Positions 1 to 49,847 of a stretch of DNA of 64,000 bases are shown piece after piece (position 1 is the first letter of the stretch; every line of letters starts with the position of its first letter). The translations under genes and the position numbers were made by a program. The DNA lies in assembly GCA_009760855.2 (NCBI GenBank), contig WPIO01000006.1, positions 4,324,501-4,388,500 of the forward strand, written 5' to 3'. The stretch comes from Cristatella mucedo. Its lineage: Eukaryota; Bryozoa; Phylactolaemata; Cristatellidae. The notes under the pieces are model-generated. The model was not told the origin of the DNA. It was given only the letters and a program-made list of their open reading frames with translations, and ran no database searches.

Positions 1-46
1 AAGGCTCTTCTATGCTATATAAATGAGGCTGTTTAATCATCTAACT
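1..46 (+). repeat. 3' end of SINE family 2 (cut by window edge)
   Basis: The stretch AAGGCTCTTCTATGCTATAT followed by GAGGCTGTTTAATCATCTAA recurs at 29582-29625 (plus) and, reversed, at 35725-35770 and 40905-40960. It is therefore the end of an interspersed element that starts left of the window. Confidence 0.55.
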
Positions 47-1815
47 TTAATTGCAGGAGCAGATTGCTTTTTCTAATTGCAATCGATGCATACAAATACT
101 TGTGGTGACAGCATGTTCGACATTTTCTCAAATGCAAGCAAGTAGGCAGGTGCAGCGACCGTCCAAATAATTTTGCATTTGGGTGTCCATGTTTGTGCGG
201 ATGTCAGTAGCAGCTTTTACAGCAACGAATAGCCAAGTATGCAACAGAAGCTTACATACCCCATAGCAGATATGAATATACACGAAATGATGCTCTCTAA
301 TTTTAATTATAAGTCATCCGAAATATTGCCATAACAATTAGTGTCCAAGAACGTTTGCATCATGTGAGGAACGATCACATAACCTCTAGGTTAATTGTGC
401 TACCAATCGAATGATTGAGACAGCCGTTATTTGGTATGCAATAACAGAGCTTGGAGCTTCGACTTTTAAATTCCATTTGAGTGTTCACGTATAATCGAGA
501 TGTTTCCTTTCAATGTGCAAGTATTTTTAATATCCCGAGCTGTAACAATTCCTTCTGATGTGGTTGGCGACCAGAGGCCGTACACAACATTGCATACAAA
601 TATCACAAAGAGTATTGGATGCTCCTTGACACATGAAATAAAAGTCAATGATGAGATATAAGACAGTGGTGCAACCTAAGTGTTCAAAAGGACTTACATA
701 CAATGAAACTACACTGGGCATGCAATGACAGCTCTTTACCGCTGTCCTACTTAAAGATATGCCATATATATATATATATACCATTGCACAAGTAACGATT
801 ATGGGAATCGCTATAATGAAATGAATTTCTGGAAAAACATGTACATCTTTCCGCACCGCACTCACGGTTGTCTCACCTCGAATAGCTTTGTCGCACCAGC
901 TCGCACGACAACTGACTTGTGTGAGATGCTGTCTTGAAGTACTCTAAGAACTAACGCGTGGTTGGCCGTTGATATACTAAAAGAAATCCACGGGAATGAA
1001 ACAGGGCAAAATAAACGCAACAGAAATGGGGATAAAGACTTCTTTTGCTGACATCAGTACATTAACTTATCATGCACACCAACAACATTACAGTGCAGAA
1101 GCGCATTTGCCACGTAAAGGGTCTTACCAAAGAAAAAGCACACGATACACTTAGTAAAGAATGCACTAACAAGCCGATGCTAGCAACAATCAGGTCGGGG
1201 CCAAACCAGCATACAAGATGCACATGCACAGGGTGTGCATGCATCCACGCATGCACAGTGCACATCCAATATGTACAGATCGGCGCATGCTAAAAGCTCG
1301 ATCTGTAAAAGTGGGCAACACCAAGCAGTCCAAGGCCACAAGTATGGCCCTAAATCCTCATGCAATAAATAGAGGGAAACAGAAGCACGCAAACCAAGGG
1401 AAGCAGATGGAAGTGGCCGGCATTTAATAACATAATATAACATAATATATCACTGGGTGCATTCTACATTTCTCGGAAAGTAAAGCAGATAAAGGCCATA
1501 AAGGCTATCGACTTGCCTACCGGCCATCTGCAGTGGTCTGTGTGAACGTCTATTCTGAACCTAGAGGAGTATGATGCCGTGAAGAACGACAGTGGTTCAA
1601 CATTGTGGCAGCAGCTGAGGAGCAATTGTTGATATCGTGTGACAACATAGGACCACGTTGGCAATAGAACTGATGGCAGCCTGCACAAGTATCCGCAGGA
1701 AGCTAGAGGCAAATGTCTGCTAAATTTTGGTAGGGAGTATACACTTAGCTCAAGCATTTAGCGACTTTGGGGGCAACTGCCCAGCCTAGCAGTATTTGCG
1801 AGAATTAAATAATTC
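47..1815. other. no recognisable gene
   Basis: This stretch may contain the last RELCH exons, but I found no stretch matching the human C-terminus. Only a short (AT)n run near 762-780 stands out. Confidence 0.4.
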
Positions 1816-1935
1816 ATTGCATAGCACCCTAACAGAACTTATCTCTATCCAGATGCTTCACATTTGCCAAAGGACACAAGCCCACGATCTCGGTCGTCAC
1901 AAGGCAAGGGCCTTGTAGCCTTGGACCAAACCAAG
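1816..1935 (-). repeat. SINE (family 1), degraded
   Basis: The plus strand reads tail to head: CACCCTAACAGAACTTATCT (LINE-type tail), then ATCCAGATGCTTCACATTTG and the tRNA-like CAAGCCCACGATCTCGGTCG. The same layout occurs at 49345-49475 and 60253-60390. Confidence 0.5.
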
Positions 1936-2295
1936 GTAATGCTATTATCCACAAGCACATAACATTATCAGGAAGACCGGTTTCACCACTGAGAATCAAC
2001 AAACTTTGCAATAAGCCGGGGAAATAATTATCTGCAACACTTAATTTCCTGTTCCAAAGCAGCCGGAAGATGCCACAGGTACCCGGGAATCGGAGTTTGT
2101 AGGTAGTGCTAAACTCATCGAACAGCTCAGAGACATTGCTACAACATTAGTCTAATATAGCCACGCAAGTGTGTGGGAGATGTGTAGACCTACAAGCAGT
2201 GCATGCAGCTTCCATAGCAATAAAGGGGCACGATAACATTCCATATAACTGTAGAAGAAAAGGCTAACATGGACATAGTGTAAACCTGATCTAAG

Positions 2296-2328
2296 AGAAG
2301 GCTATTCTCCGTGAGAAGGCTATTCTCT
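2296..2328. repeat. 15-bp direct duplication
   Basis: GAGAAGGCTATTCTC occurs twice, separated by CGT. Each copy begins and ends with the self-complementary GAGAA/TTCTC, so the pair can form small hairpins. Probably a simple local duplication. Confidence 0.6.
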
Positions 2329-2626
2329 TCCTGCCTAAAATCGGGAGCCTGAGGCCTTACACTACCATGAACTAGCTTTGCATAATAAGAGTTACCCTGT
2401 CTCTCAAAGCAGGCTCCAAAGCACTGGAGTCCATATCCCACTACGATTACGGTTCCATTTCAATGTCACATGCAAAATCTACTAAAGTGATAGAAGAGAA
2501 AAAAGGTGGGACGACAAGAAGAAGAGCTGAAGTCCAAATTGCGTACACTATAGAAAAAGCTCAGCCAAACCAGCAACACCGACAGGCAACACCGACAGAG
2601 TCATGGCATGGTAGGCAAAAACGTAC

Positions 2627-41785
<39,159 letters not shown>

Positions 41786-41794
41786 CCTCCGGAT

Positions 41795-41800
41795 CACGTG
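41795..41800. promoter_or_regulatory. CACGTG E-box at the RELCH start
   Basis: A CACGTG hexamer in context ATCACGTGGC lies 10 bp upstream of the chosen RELCH ATG. TCACGTG is the core of MYC/MAX and of the TFEB/CLEAR element known from lysosomal and lipid-handling genes. One hexamer can occur by chance; regulation is inferred only from its position. Confidence 0.4.
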
Positions 41801-42119
41801 GCATTTTCGAGCCGTCGCAACTGAATGCTACTAGCGACTAGATCTCATTTTACGCTTACAATACCGCTAATCTTTCGAAGAAATACTTTTTTTATTAGCC
41901 TCTTAATGTTCTTAGAGATGGAGTTCGATAAAAAGTTTTGCTTAACGTGAGAAAGCTGCCTTTCTTGCGGCACACCATAAAACCACCGGGTGGGCAGAGT
42001 GACTGCCATCTGCTAGGTCTGCTGGGTTTACTTGGGTATGCGCTCAGGAATGTGTGGATGGGCTATCGCCGTATATTTGATATCACTTGCTTCCATCACT
42101 TTGAAGAGCGATTATTGTC

Positions 42120-42175
42120 TTCCTGCTGTAGGACTCGAACCCAGGACCTGGGCAGTAAGCGCTAGCCACCTCAGC
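42120..42175 (-). repeat. tRNA-derived segment (A and B box)
   Basis: The minus strand reads TTAGCTGAGGTGGCTAGCGC (A-box-like) and GGTCCTGGGTTCGAGTCCTA (perfect B box GGTTCGAGTCC). The 5' acceptor arm does not pair, so I read it as the head of a SINE or a tRNA relic, not a working tRNA gene. Confidence 0.55.
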
Positions 42176-42454
42176 TAAGATTACACTGCTAAGAGTAGGC
42201 TTCTCTGACACATTTGACGATGCTCGCTACTAGGACCTGTCTGTGGGCAGCTGAACTTAATTGCTTCTCGATCTTCGTTTTCGATTTACTCTTAACTGAA
42301 GTCTGACGTGAAAGATTAAAACGCTCCTAAACTGCATGAACTCAATGCTCAGCCTTGCCTCCTTCTTTCATATCTCGTCAGCGCGGTGAATCTAGTGCTG
42401 TAGTGAGGAATGAGTTAGGAGTTTTGTTTGTTTAAACGCTGTTTATTTGTGCTG

Positions 42455-42570
42455 CAGCTTAAGATAACTTAATCTCTTTCCATGCGCTTTACGCGTGCCG
42501 CAGGGCTCGAACCTACGAGCCTGGTCATTAAAGCCGAGCATCTTACACCCGGGCCACAACCTCCGAAGGA
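42455..42570 (-). repeat. SINE (family 1) copy
   Basis: AGATAACTTAATCTCTTTCC and ATGCGCTTTACGCGTGCCGC give the LINE-like tail side; GGGCTCGAACCTACGAGCCT is the reversed B box and ATCTTACACCCGGGCCACAA the reversed A box side. Confidence 0.65.
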
Positions 42571-43774
42571 TTTGTGTTTGCCTAATTGCAAACTTGACGA
42601 CTTGAGTCCAGAGAGTGGTGGTGAAATGTAAAGCATAACTAGAAGAAATCATTTCGAATAGATTCCGGATATTGAAAGGTCTAAAAGCGAGGTGCAGACA
42701 GTTAAACCGGCACGGGTTTTCAAGTACATCACAGTGAGTTTGAGAGAGGTTCCAGGCTTCTTTCGCCGGGAAACGGACCGCAGAGGACTTAAATACTCGT
42801 TCGCTTTCCCATCTCTGTCCAATTATGGATGAAGAGTTCGTTACAAATTTGCAAGCACGAGACAAATTCTGAGTCTGAATTATGCAACCGTATTTTTTCT
42901 CGAGGAAATAGACTCAAAAATAGTGCGTTTGACGGAGACTTCGAACATTTATTATTTAAGTACCGTGGGATAAAAAATTGGTTTATGACCCAGTCTTCCA
43001 CATTAACTTTCGCGATAATACATATCGCCCCGAAAGAATAAAGTCCACAAAAAGAGACGACTTGCAGACGGCATTCGACTCCGGTACAATCGTTTTATCC
43101 GTGATCAAATTTTAGGCTCCGCGATATTGCCTCTGGAAGTTGTTTGTCCCTAGCTGATTGCGTAAATGCGGAAGACTAACATCAACACATGCAAAACTAC
43201 GAAAGCGGTCAGATTCAATCGTGTTAACAAGTAGATACATAATAAATTCATAATACAGTAAACATTACTAGAGCTTCGTATTCACGGCCACTGCATTTCC
43301 GAATCCACATTCAATTATACGTCTTTCCTGCCTCCGCTCGGAGCTGCGAGAGAGGCACCACCTCTTCCTGGATGCGCTGGCCGCCTGCTAACTGTCTCCT
43401 GATCGTAACGTGCTTCTCGGCATAATTTGGTAACGAGCTTCAGTTCGTGAAAGAATTTTTTCCATGCGCGATACAATTGCCGCTACCACGTTCAGAATAA
43501 GATAAGCGGATGTCATTTCGCATTGACTCGTCTTGAGCGTACTTTGACGGTACGCGAATAAGGAAGCAGCACAGCAGAGGCGCAGTAAGACTTTTCGGCG
43601 CTCGGGGACAATGCTACAAATGGCGTCCCATCGCATGTCAAAAAATGCTGCAGAATAGCTCCACCACACAAGAAATGCAAAAATCACACGCTAGTAGGCA
43701 TGTCGAGTCGAGAAACTTGTATTCACTTTAATAAAGGTACTGGGTACCTATCACGACTTTAGCTCAGAGGAATG

Positions 43775-44950
43775 TTTTAGGCCGTGAACGTGGCAAACTG
43801 GTCTATCACAGCTTATAAGTCAATGTTTTCAAGGAACAATTCCAAACTGGACAGTCTATTTTACCCCATACATGCTCTCAGATAAGACAGGATTATCTTC
43901 AGCTTGCTAAAGGAACGTTCACAACTTGCAACTGATACAGCCATGGTGAGAACTACTTGCAAAGCAACTCTTAAATTAGGAAACACATCTTCTTTATAAA
44001 TGATTAGGAAAAATTTGAGTTCCAGTGGCGTATTTAGTGCCGAGTCGTGACTTGTGGCAAGAAGCGTTTTAGCAGTCACATATTTCGTTGTACAGCTATG
44101 GTACATCGACGTCAGAACACTAGAAGCCCTCACGATCTAGATATTGCTGGCAGAGTTTGGTCTGGTCAAGTGCCTTCAAAAGCTTCCCAACTTTCAACAA
44201 GAAACCAGATTTAGCATCAAGATCCGTGAGCCGGGTAAAGCATGTTGCAATTTTTTGCCGGAGATAGTCTAAACTGTCATTTGTGATTCTTGAAATCTCT
44301 TCCTCTGTCGTCAGACCAACATCTCGAGAGAGTTCTCGGCGCGTCTGTGTCCTTCGCTGGATTCTTTGTCCAACTGCAACTCCCCACAATTCACATCTCC
44401 TTTTGGCATCTAGTAGTGATTCGTGGCACTGGTCTTCTAGATGTTTTGAAAACTCAATCTCGAGAGAGGGAAAGAGAGAGAGAGAGGAGATCACAAGAGA
44501 CGTCTTTGAAGTTCATCCTTGGATCACACAGTCTTTTGTGAACGCCGTCAATCTTTCTTATGATGCTGTTCCAAGATGGAAACAGGGCCAAAAAGTTCAA
44601 AATGCAATGTAGGAGGCTGCCAGCTTCACTTCTCGTTTTGAGTGTTCCACTTGTGTCCTCAGACAGTTGCTCCAAAAGACCTGCAATGCTGTTCAGTCCA
44701 TAATTGATAGCTTTCACACAGCCTCCGCTCTTGCACTACTTTGTTGCTGCGTCGTGTTTGACAGTGATGGCTAAGACTTGTTCAGTTATTTCCACCTCAA
44801 AGTTACATTGAAAAGAATAAGCAGGTGCTCTCTGCTGTTCCAAAAAAAGCTATGACATAGGAATCTTGACTAGCAGCTTGACATCCTGCCAGGTTCAAGC
44901 TCTGGTAATTACGGTTTACAAAAATTGCCTTCTCATTTCTGGACAGTATT
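43775..44950 (-). pseudogene. hAT transposase remnant (ZMYM1-like, C-terminal half)
   Basis: On the minus strand from 44950 down: VNRNYQSLNLAGCQAASQDS then YVIAFFGTAEST (the HxxNLA...FFGT block of ZMYM1-like proteins), then SLLDAKRRCELWGV and further fragments. At 43861-44040 comes FPNLRVALQVVLTMAVSVAS CERSFSKLKIILSYLRA, a typical hAT C-terminal dimerisation region. In-frame stops follow CMG and ENIDL, and frames change at least twice. It is a dead transposase or a decayed domesticated copy. Confidence 0.8.
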
Positions 44951-44999
44951 CTCTTTTGGACATCTTAAAAGTGGCCAGACATGACTTTTGCATGGTCGT

Positions 45000-45310
45000 A
45001 GCACAGCCAGCTAAATAAGCCTAGCGTGTGCGGTCTAACAGTGTGTCGGTGCTCGGTTATCACACGCTGGCGATTGCCCCTGACGCGGGGCAGCAGGCAG
45101 GCGGGGTCGCCCCTTGAAGTGACGCAGCCCGCCTGTGGCTGGCAGGATGGAGCGAGCAGATGGGCAGGGCATTCGGAACGCGGATGGAGAGGTGAACGGG
45201 CCGCGTGCTTGTTGCGCTGCGAGCGCCAGCCGAATGTAATACACGGTGGTTAAAGACCACTCGCCGTTTCCGTGTCGTCATGTGTGTGCCGCTAGAGCGT
45301 CGAGCTACGG
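45000..45310. other. GC-rich segment of unknown nature (LTR-like?)
   Basis: A sharply GC-richer island than its surroundings (GCCCCTGACGCGGGGCAGCA, GGTCGCCCCTTGAAGTGACG). It ends with GTTAAAGACCACTCGCCGTT and TCCGTGTCGTCATGTGTGTG, a pattern that recalls the R/U5 end of some LTRs. No second copy, primer-binding site or coding region is visible. Confidence 0.25.
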
Positions 45311-45871
45311 CTTCGTCTAAGTTTGTAAATATGCTTAACTAGCCCAGTCAGCAATAGACAAGTCCACTGAAACAAGGACTGCTTGAAATCAAGATCGTAA
45401 TTCTCACATGAAGATGAAAAAGTTTGGAAAAAATATGCAGAATCGATTGTGTTTTTGGCGCCCCCTGGGCTTTGGCTCCCGGGGATTCGTTCCCCGTGCC
45501 CACCTTTTGCTACGCCTCTGCAGCACATCAGCACAAAATACGCAACGCGTCGCATTTATTTAGCGACAGATAAGTCTAGCTGCCGAGTTTTATCTTTAAA
45601 TTGTAAGCGTGTCATTGCATGGGAAGGAAGGCTAAAGCTGGCAGTTTAAAGAGGTCTGGCTTACATATAAGCGCCTAGAACAGTCTGGCTGTGTTGAGCT
45701 TGTTTATGTGATTTCGAAATTTTGCAATATTACATTGGCGAAATTAAAAAACCTGACGGTGGAATGAATTTAAGCACCCAGTGGAAAGTAATTCTATAAG
45801 AGGAGACCCAGATTATATTCAAAAGCTGATGAAGGAGTTCACTTTTCTCTCATGTCCGCGTCTTAAATATA

Positions 45872-46702
45872 CAGCAGTACCTCGGCTTAAGAGGTCTCGA
45901 CATACGAGTGTTTCGAGATGCGAGCTGTCTCTCGGCCAATTTCTTGCTTTGAGTTCCAAGCTAAAATTCTGGTTACGAGCCATTTTCAGATAATCTACCT
46001 CTAGTTAACGCAGCGAACGTCACACAGCGTGTGGTTAGTCATGCCAATAAGGGTAGGGCAGAAAGCGATGTTCTGTTGCAAGACGCAGCCCTGCGACCCA
46101 GGTGTGACGCCAAGGGCAACCCTGTTTGCTCGTTCCCAGACAGACTTGAGCGAGCCATCGTGGTACTTTGACGTACAAGTTCGCCAGACTCCTGTGTTAA
46201 ATCTGACTACGGCAGGAACAGCTAAGTACGTACTGTCATCTATCTAGGCAATATTATCCCGTGAGAGTTCATCGCATAACTGGTAACAATCGGCGAGTCC
46301 GCGTAAAGGCCTTGCCAGTCAAACTGAAAGCGAGGAAAGTCCGGCGAAAAGGAAAAAAATCGGCGAACAGGATTCAGATATTCATATCAGCCTTACTCCT
46401 CTAACTCGATTAGCATCTTCAAGTCGTGTGATCTCCAAGTTACTTCTGTACATTAGGATTAAGAAGAACCGTTTATTCCAAGTCATTCTATTTTATTGTT
46501 TCTAAAACAATATTCGTTTTTTCTAAGTACATTTTTTAATTTAAAAACATGTGACAAAAATTGAAGTGTTGTTGTGGGGGACCGGAACGGATTAATCGCA
46601 TTTCAATTTATTTCAATGGGGAAAATTGATTTGACAAACGAGTAATTTGGGTTACTAGCTCTGGCACGGAATGAATTAAGCTCGTAAGCCGCGGTACCAC
46701 TG
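45872..46702. mobile_element. mariner/Tc1-type MITE, 831 bp, with TIRs and TA duplication
   Basis: Left end CAGCAGTACCTCGGCTTAAG, right end (reversed) CAGTGGTACCGCGGCTTACG, both flanked by TA. Subterminal stretches, CATACGAGTGTTTCGAGATG on the left and GGGTTACTAGCTCTGGCACG on the right, extend the palindromic arms. The ends match the widespread 'CAGTGGTACCTCGGCTTACGAG' mariner group. No transposase frame is left inside. Confidence 0.85.
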
Positions 46703-46709
46703 TACTAGA

Positions 46710-49340
46710 ATTTTAAACTAAAAAAAGATAGTCCATACATTATGTAATATCGTGCAAGAAATTAAATCAAGCGAGCAGCAATTATCTACCGTACCTTAAT
46801 GTTTCATCTCGAGTGTTCGCATTTCAAATGAGTCTGCCAGGATATGCCTAGTTTCAAGACAGACGTACCAAAGTATGCATACTAGATCTCGCACATCTTA
46901 GCAGGCGTTTTCACCACAAAGGACTTTCTACCCTTTGTCTTGATAAATTGTTCACACATTAGGAATGTGCATCTACTAGAAGCTAACAACCTGTTGGCGC
47001 CTTGCATATCAAGTATGACTACTCAGCATTCTCGTACTCCACAAATAGACGCATTAAAAGGTCCGTTGAGCGCATCTGTCTTCGTGACACTTTAACAGAT
47101 ACTGCTCATTGATACTAGATACTTCATTATGTTCGCCTACGACTCACAAATTCGGTTAGCGGTTCAAGGCGAGCTATATGTGCGAACAAAATATTGATAT
47201 CATAATCACCACCACTTACGCAAAGTTTATTTGATAACATAGCGGATATGCATACATATATTTTTTTATGCATTATGGATTGAAAAACTTTGAACTCAAA
47301 GAAAAAGTAAATTGAAATCTGTAACCTAATTAAAGGAACGTTAAGATTTTAACGGTTGTTTATACATATACGTTCTTTATGAATTCGGATTTAGCCTTAG
47401 CTTAAATCAATTGGTACAATTTGAGATAATCTTGAATAAAAAGTAGTTGGCAGTGATTTTTACTTGTAGGACACCCTTTAGCGCCTTCGTTTATTTCTTT
47501 CTTTATTTAAAGTATGCATCTACCGTAAATCAAAAGATGTGTTGGCGGAGACAGAATTTTCCTTAAATCGGACATTAAAATTCATATTGAATGATTTTGG
47601 CAGCGTCATGCTGTAGCATTGCATCAAAATGAAATGGTTAGTGCAATGAGGCCGAGTGGAAGGGCCGAGGCCCCGCGTTGGACCCCACGTAGGATTTTCG
47701 GTGCCAAAAAATAAAAAATGCGAGCGAGAATGAACTCAGCGTACGATCTGATGAGCCAAAAGGGGTGTTGATTTCGGTCAACAGGTTACAATTTCGAAAG
47801 GAATTATAGTTGCTTACGAAAGTGTGGGTATGTGTTGCCTTTAACAGGGCTTGCGGCCTTGAAGTCGAGCACGCAGGCAGATACACTTAACACAATTAAA
47901 TCATTTTGGAGCAAATCAAATCTGATAGGTTATCGAGATGGATATCTAAGTCGCCTAGAATGAGAAAACCACGATACCTGGCTCAAAGAACTGAGAAGAA
48001 ATTAGAAAAACCGGAGTTGAAGGTGCGATCGTCGAGACGAGGAGCAGCCGATTTTCACGCTCTCCGTGCTTAGTCCATGACTTGGACAACTGAGAGCTGG
48101 ACTTAGCTTGGATTAACAGACAGTAGTTCTCATATGCCACAAGACAGACGGCCAGCCCTGCTTTTCTGCATGCTTCGTCAAGACTACCCTTTGTATTCCT
48201 AGCAAGCTTTACGCTTGCAGTAACCCAAAGACTGTCCGGAGAGGACTCGTATTTAACATTGCGCAGTAAAAAAGTTCCGAAAAAAATTGAAAAAACCTAC
48301 TGCTTCCAAGACGAGTGGAAAAATACACCAGTGAGGAACTAATCAGCATTTCGAAAAGTGAAGCCTTTCCTCTACCGTTCGATCACCTAAGTTGCCCGGG
48401 CTGTACATGTATCTTTCTTGCAACAGGGCACACCGAGAGTGCGATGCCCCGCAATTATGGATGATGAGCTTGGCAGCCTAACTTGGATTACGAACAATGA
48501 ATTCGGCCGCTGAATTAGAACCGAGTTGCTGATGAAATAGCAGCGATAAGCCGAGGCTTATGAGCAGCTATGTTTATAAACAAACGAGATTATTGTCTGA
48601 CTTATGCTGTGGGTACAATATTTTAACAATGAAATAGGAGGGCCTGACGCCGCAGGGTTGCTGATCGGTGAGTCGTGGCTCTGGGCGTGAGCTGCGGTGA
48701 AACAGTTAATGGATCTGTTGGAAGTCGCCGGTCCTATCGGCCTAAGTATATAGCCCAGTGTTAGCGACTTCTTTGTATTCCGGTTGTTAGATTTGTGCGA
48801 GCAGTCGCGCACAGCAAAAGACGAATTAGACACCATTTATTATAAAATGGGAACCGGATCTGAGCTGCTACCGCGAAAGCTGATCAATTACTGCTACCTA
48901 CCCAAAAATTAGGTCCACTATTCTCGGCCATGAAGAGGGCTGTGGCTGGGTAAGTCGGCGGTCCCACAATATTGCCACGTTGTTGCTAGCACTGCGTGTG
49001 TCGTATCGAGCGCTGCGTCAATATCCTTGGCATATTGCAAGCTTATGGCCTTAGCACGTTGCACGCGTTGTGCCACTACCCGAACTAGTATGAGGGTCAT
49101 GCGGACGTAACTGCAGTTTACATTTTGGCCGGCAATTTCATGTGAAGGCAGGATTAGAAATATTGGCAATTTCTGGCAGAATAAGTGGCCGCACTTGAAA
49201 CGACGGGAAATGTTGTTCCGTCTTATCAAATTAGGGCTTGCTGCGACAATAGGACTACGAACGAAAGTTACGGGACAGGTTGAATCGGTAGTCATTCAAG
49301 TGAGAGTGAAATAAAAATACAAAATAGCTGGTATATATGT
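46710..49340. other. intergenic sequence, nothing recognised
   Basis: Low GC to about 47.6 kb, then mixed. Minus frames at 48558-48836 and 48918-49295 (92 and 125 codons) have no recognisable family. Confidence 0.45.
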
Positions 49341-49344
49341 ATAT

Positions 49345-49475
49345 ATAATTCATTTGTATAGCGCCCCAAGAGAACTAAATCTCTATACAAGCGCTTCACA
49401 TATGCCTCAATGCTCGAGCCCACGACCTCAGCCATACCTTAGTCGGGGCGAGCACCTTAACCACTGGACCAACCC
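49345..49475 (-). repeat. SINE (family 1), best preserved copy
   Basis: The minus strand runs GGTCCAGTGGTTAAGGTGCT (A-box-like), GGTCGTGGGCTCGAGCATTG (B-box-like), then AGCGCTTGTATAGAGATTTA and GTTCTCTTGGGGCGCTATAC, ending in a TATA-rich tail. The last 50 bp parallel the 3' tail of the family A LINEs. Confidence 0.75.
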
Positions 49476-49552
49476 TGCTCGTAAATTATTTCAGGAAGGA
49501 AATTTAGTCTTGATGTTATTTAATTTAGCTGCAATTCGGGATAATTTGGGAT

Positions 49553-49555
<3 letters not shown>

Positions 49556-49616
<61 letters not shown>
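49556..49616. repeat. (GA)n microsatellite just upstream of CDT1
   Basis: A perfect (GA)n run of about 55 bp that ends 139 bp before the CDT1 start codon. Promoter-proximal GA runs can bind GAGA-type factors; here it may be incidental. Confidence 0.9.
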
Positions 49617-49617
<1 letters not shown>

Positions 49618-49700
49618 TAGCGTGCGTACGTACCCATGCTAGCACGTAGTGAGATAACTCCCAGAAAGTGAAGCACAACATACCGCTCTGCAACTAGGGA

Positions 49701-49752
49701 GGCGGGAAGCTAGGCGTTGTCACGTGACACAACTGGCTTCTTTAGGCGGGAT
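49701..49752 (+). promoter_or_regulatory. two E2F-like sites in the CDT1 promoter/5'UTR
   Basis: GGCGGGAA at 49701-49708 and GGCGGGAT at 49745-49752 lie within 55 bp of the CDT1 ATG. TTCCCGCC/GGCGGGAA is the classic E2F core, and CDT1 is an established E2F target in animals. The pairing suggests G1/S-phase control here; this is inference from motif and position. Confidence 0.6.
49719..49728. promoter_or_regulatory. GTCACGTGAC palindrome (E-box/CLEAR/USF type)
   Basis: A perfect 10-bp palindrome GTCACGTGAC sits between the two E2F-like sites, 26 bp before the CDT1 start. It is a high-affinity bHLH-Zip (USF, MYC/MAX, TFEB) site. The RELCH start also has a CACGTG box. Confidence 0.5.
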
Positions 49753-49754
49753 TT

Positions 49755-49847
49755 ATGGCTCAGTCCTCATTGACGAAATATTTCCCGGCGAGGAAGCGCA
49801 CTCTCAGTCGACCGGAAAAGCGCCGCAAGTGTGATACACTAAACGCG
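49755..49847 (+). CDS. CDT1: CDT1 exon 1 (PIP box)
   Basis: 31 codons, donor GTAAGT on a codon boundary. The N-terminus MAQSSLTKYFPARKR follows the PIP pattern Q-x-x-L-x-x-Y-F with basic residues at +3 to +5 after the box, as in human MEQRRVTDFFARRR. The T before the variable position is kept, but the degron aspartate is a lysine (T7-K8). Confidence 0.92.

Larger units (their letters stand above)
41801..43770. other. intergenic start upstream of RELCH
   Basis: No gene recognised. It contains a tRNA-like segment (42120-42175) and a SINE (42455-42570). Frames at 42443-42865 and 43388-43687 show no family resemblance. Confidence 0.4.

Noticed and set aside
2392-2440. Possible RELCH exon 20 reading ALEPALRDR before a GTAAC donor
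   Set aside because: The resemblance to human SEALVDKR is slight and its frame does not fit the two bases left by exon 19 with the available acceptor.
42120-42175. A functional tRNA gene
   Set aside because: A and B box motifs are present but no acceptor stem pairing or clear anticodon arm could be drawn; it fits a SINE head or relic better.
48918-49295. A 125-codon minus frame upstream of CDT1
   Set aside because: No recognisable family or codon pattern; length is within what chance gives in 64 kb.
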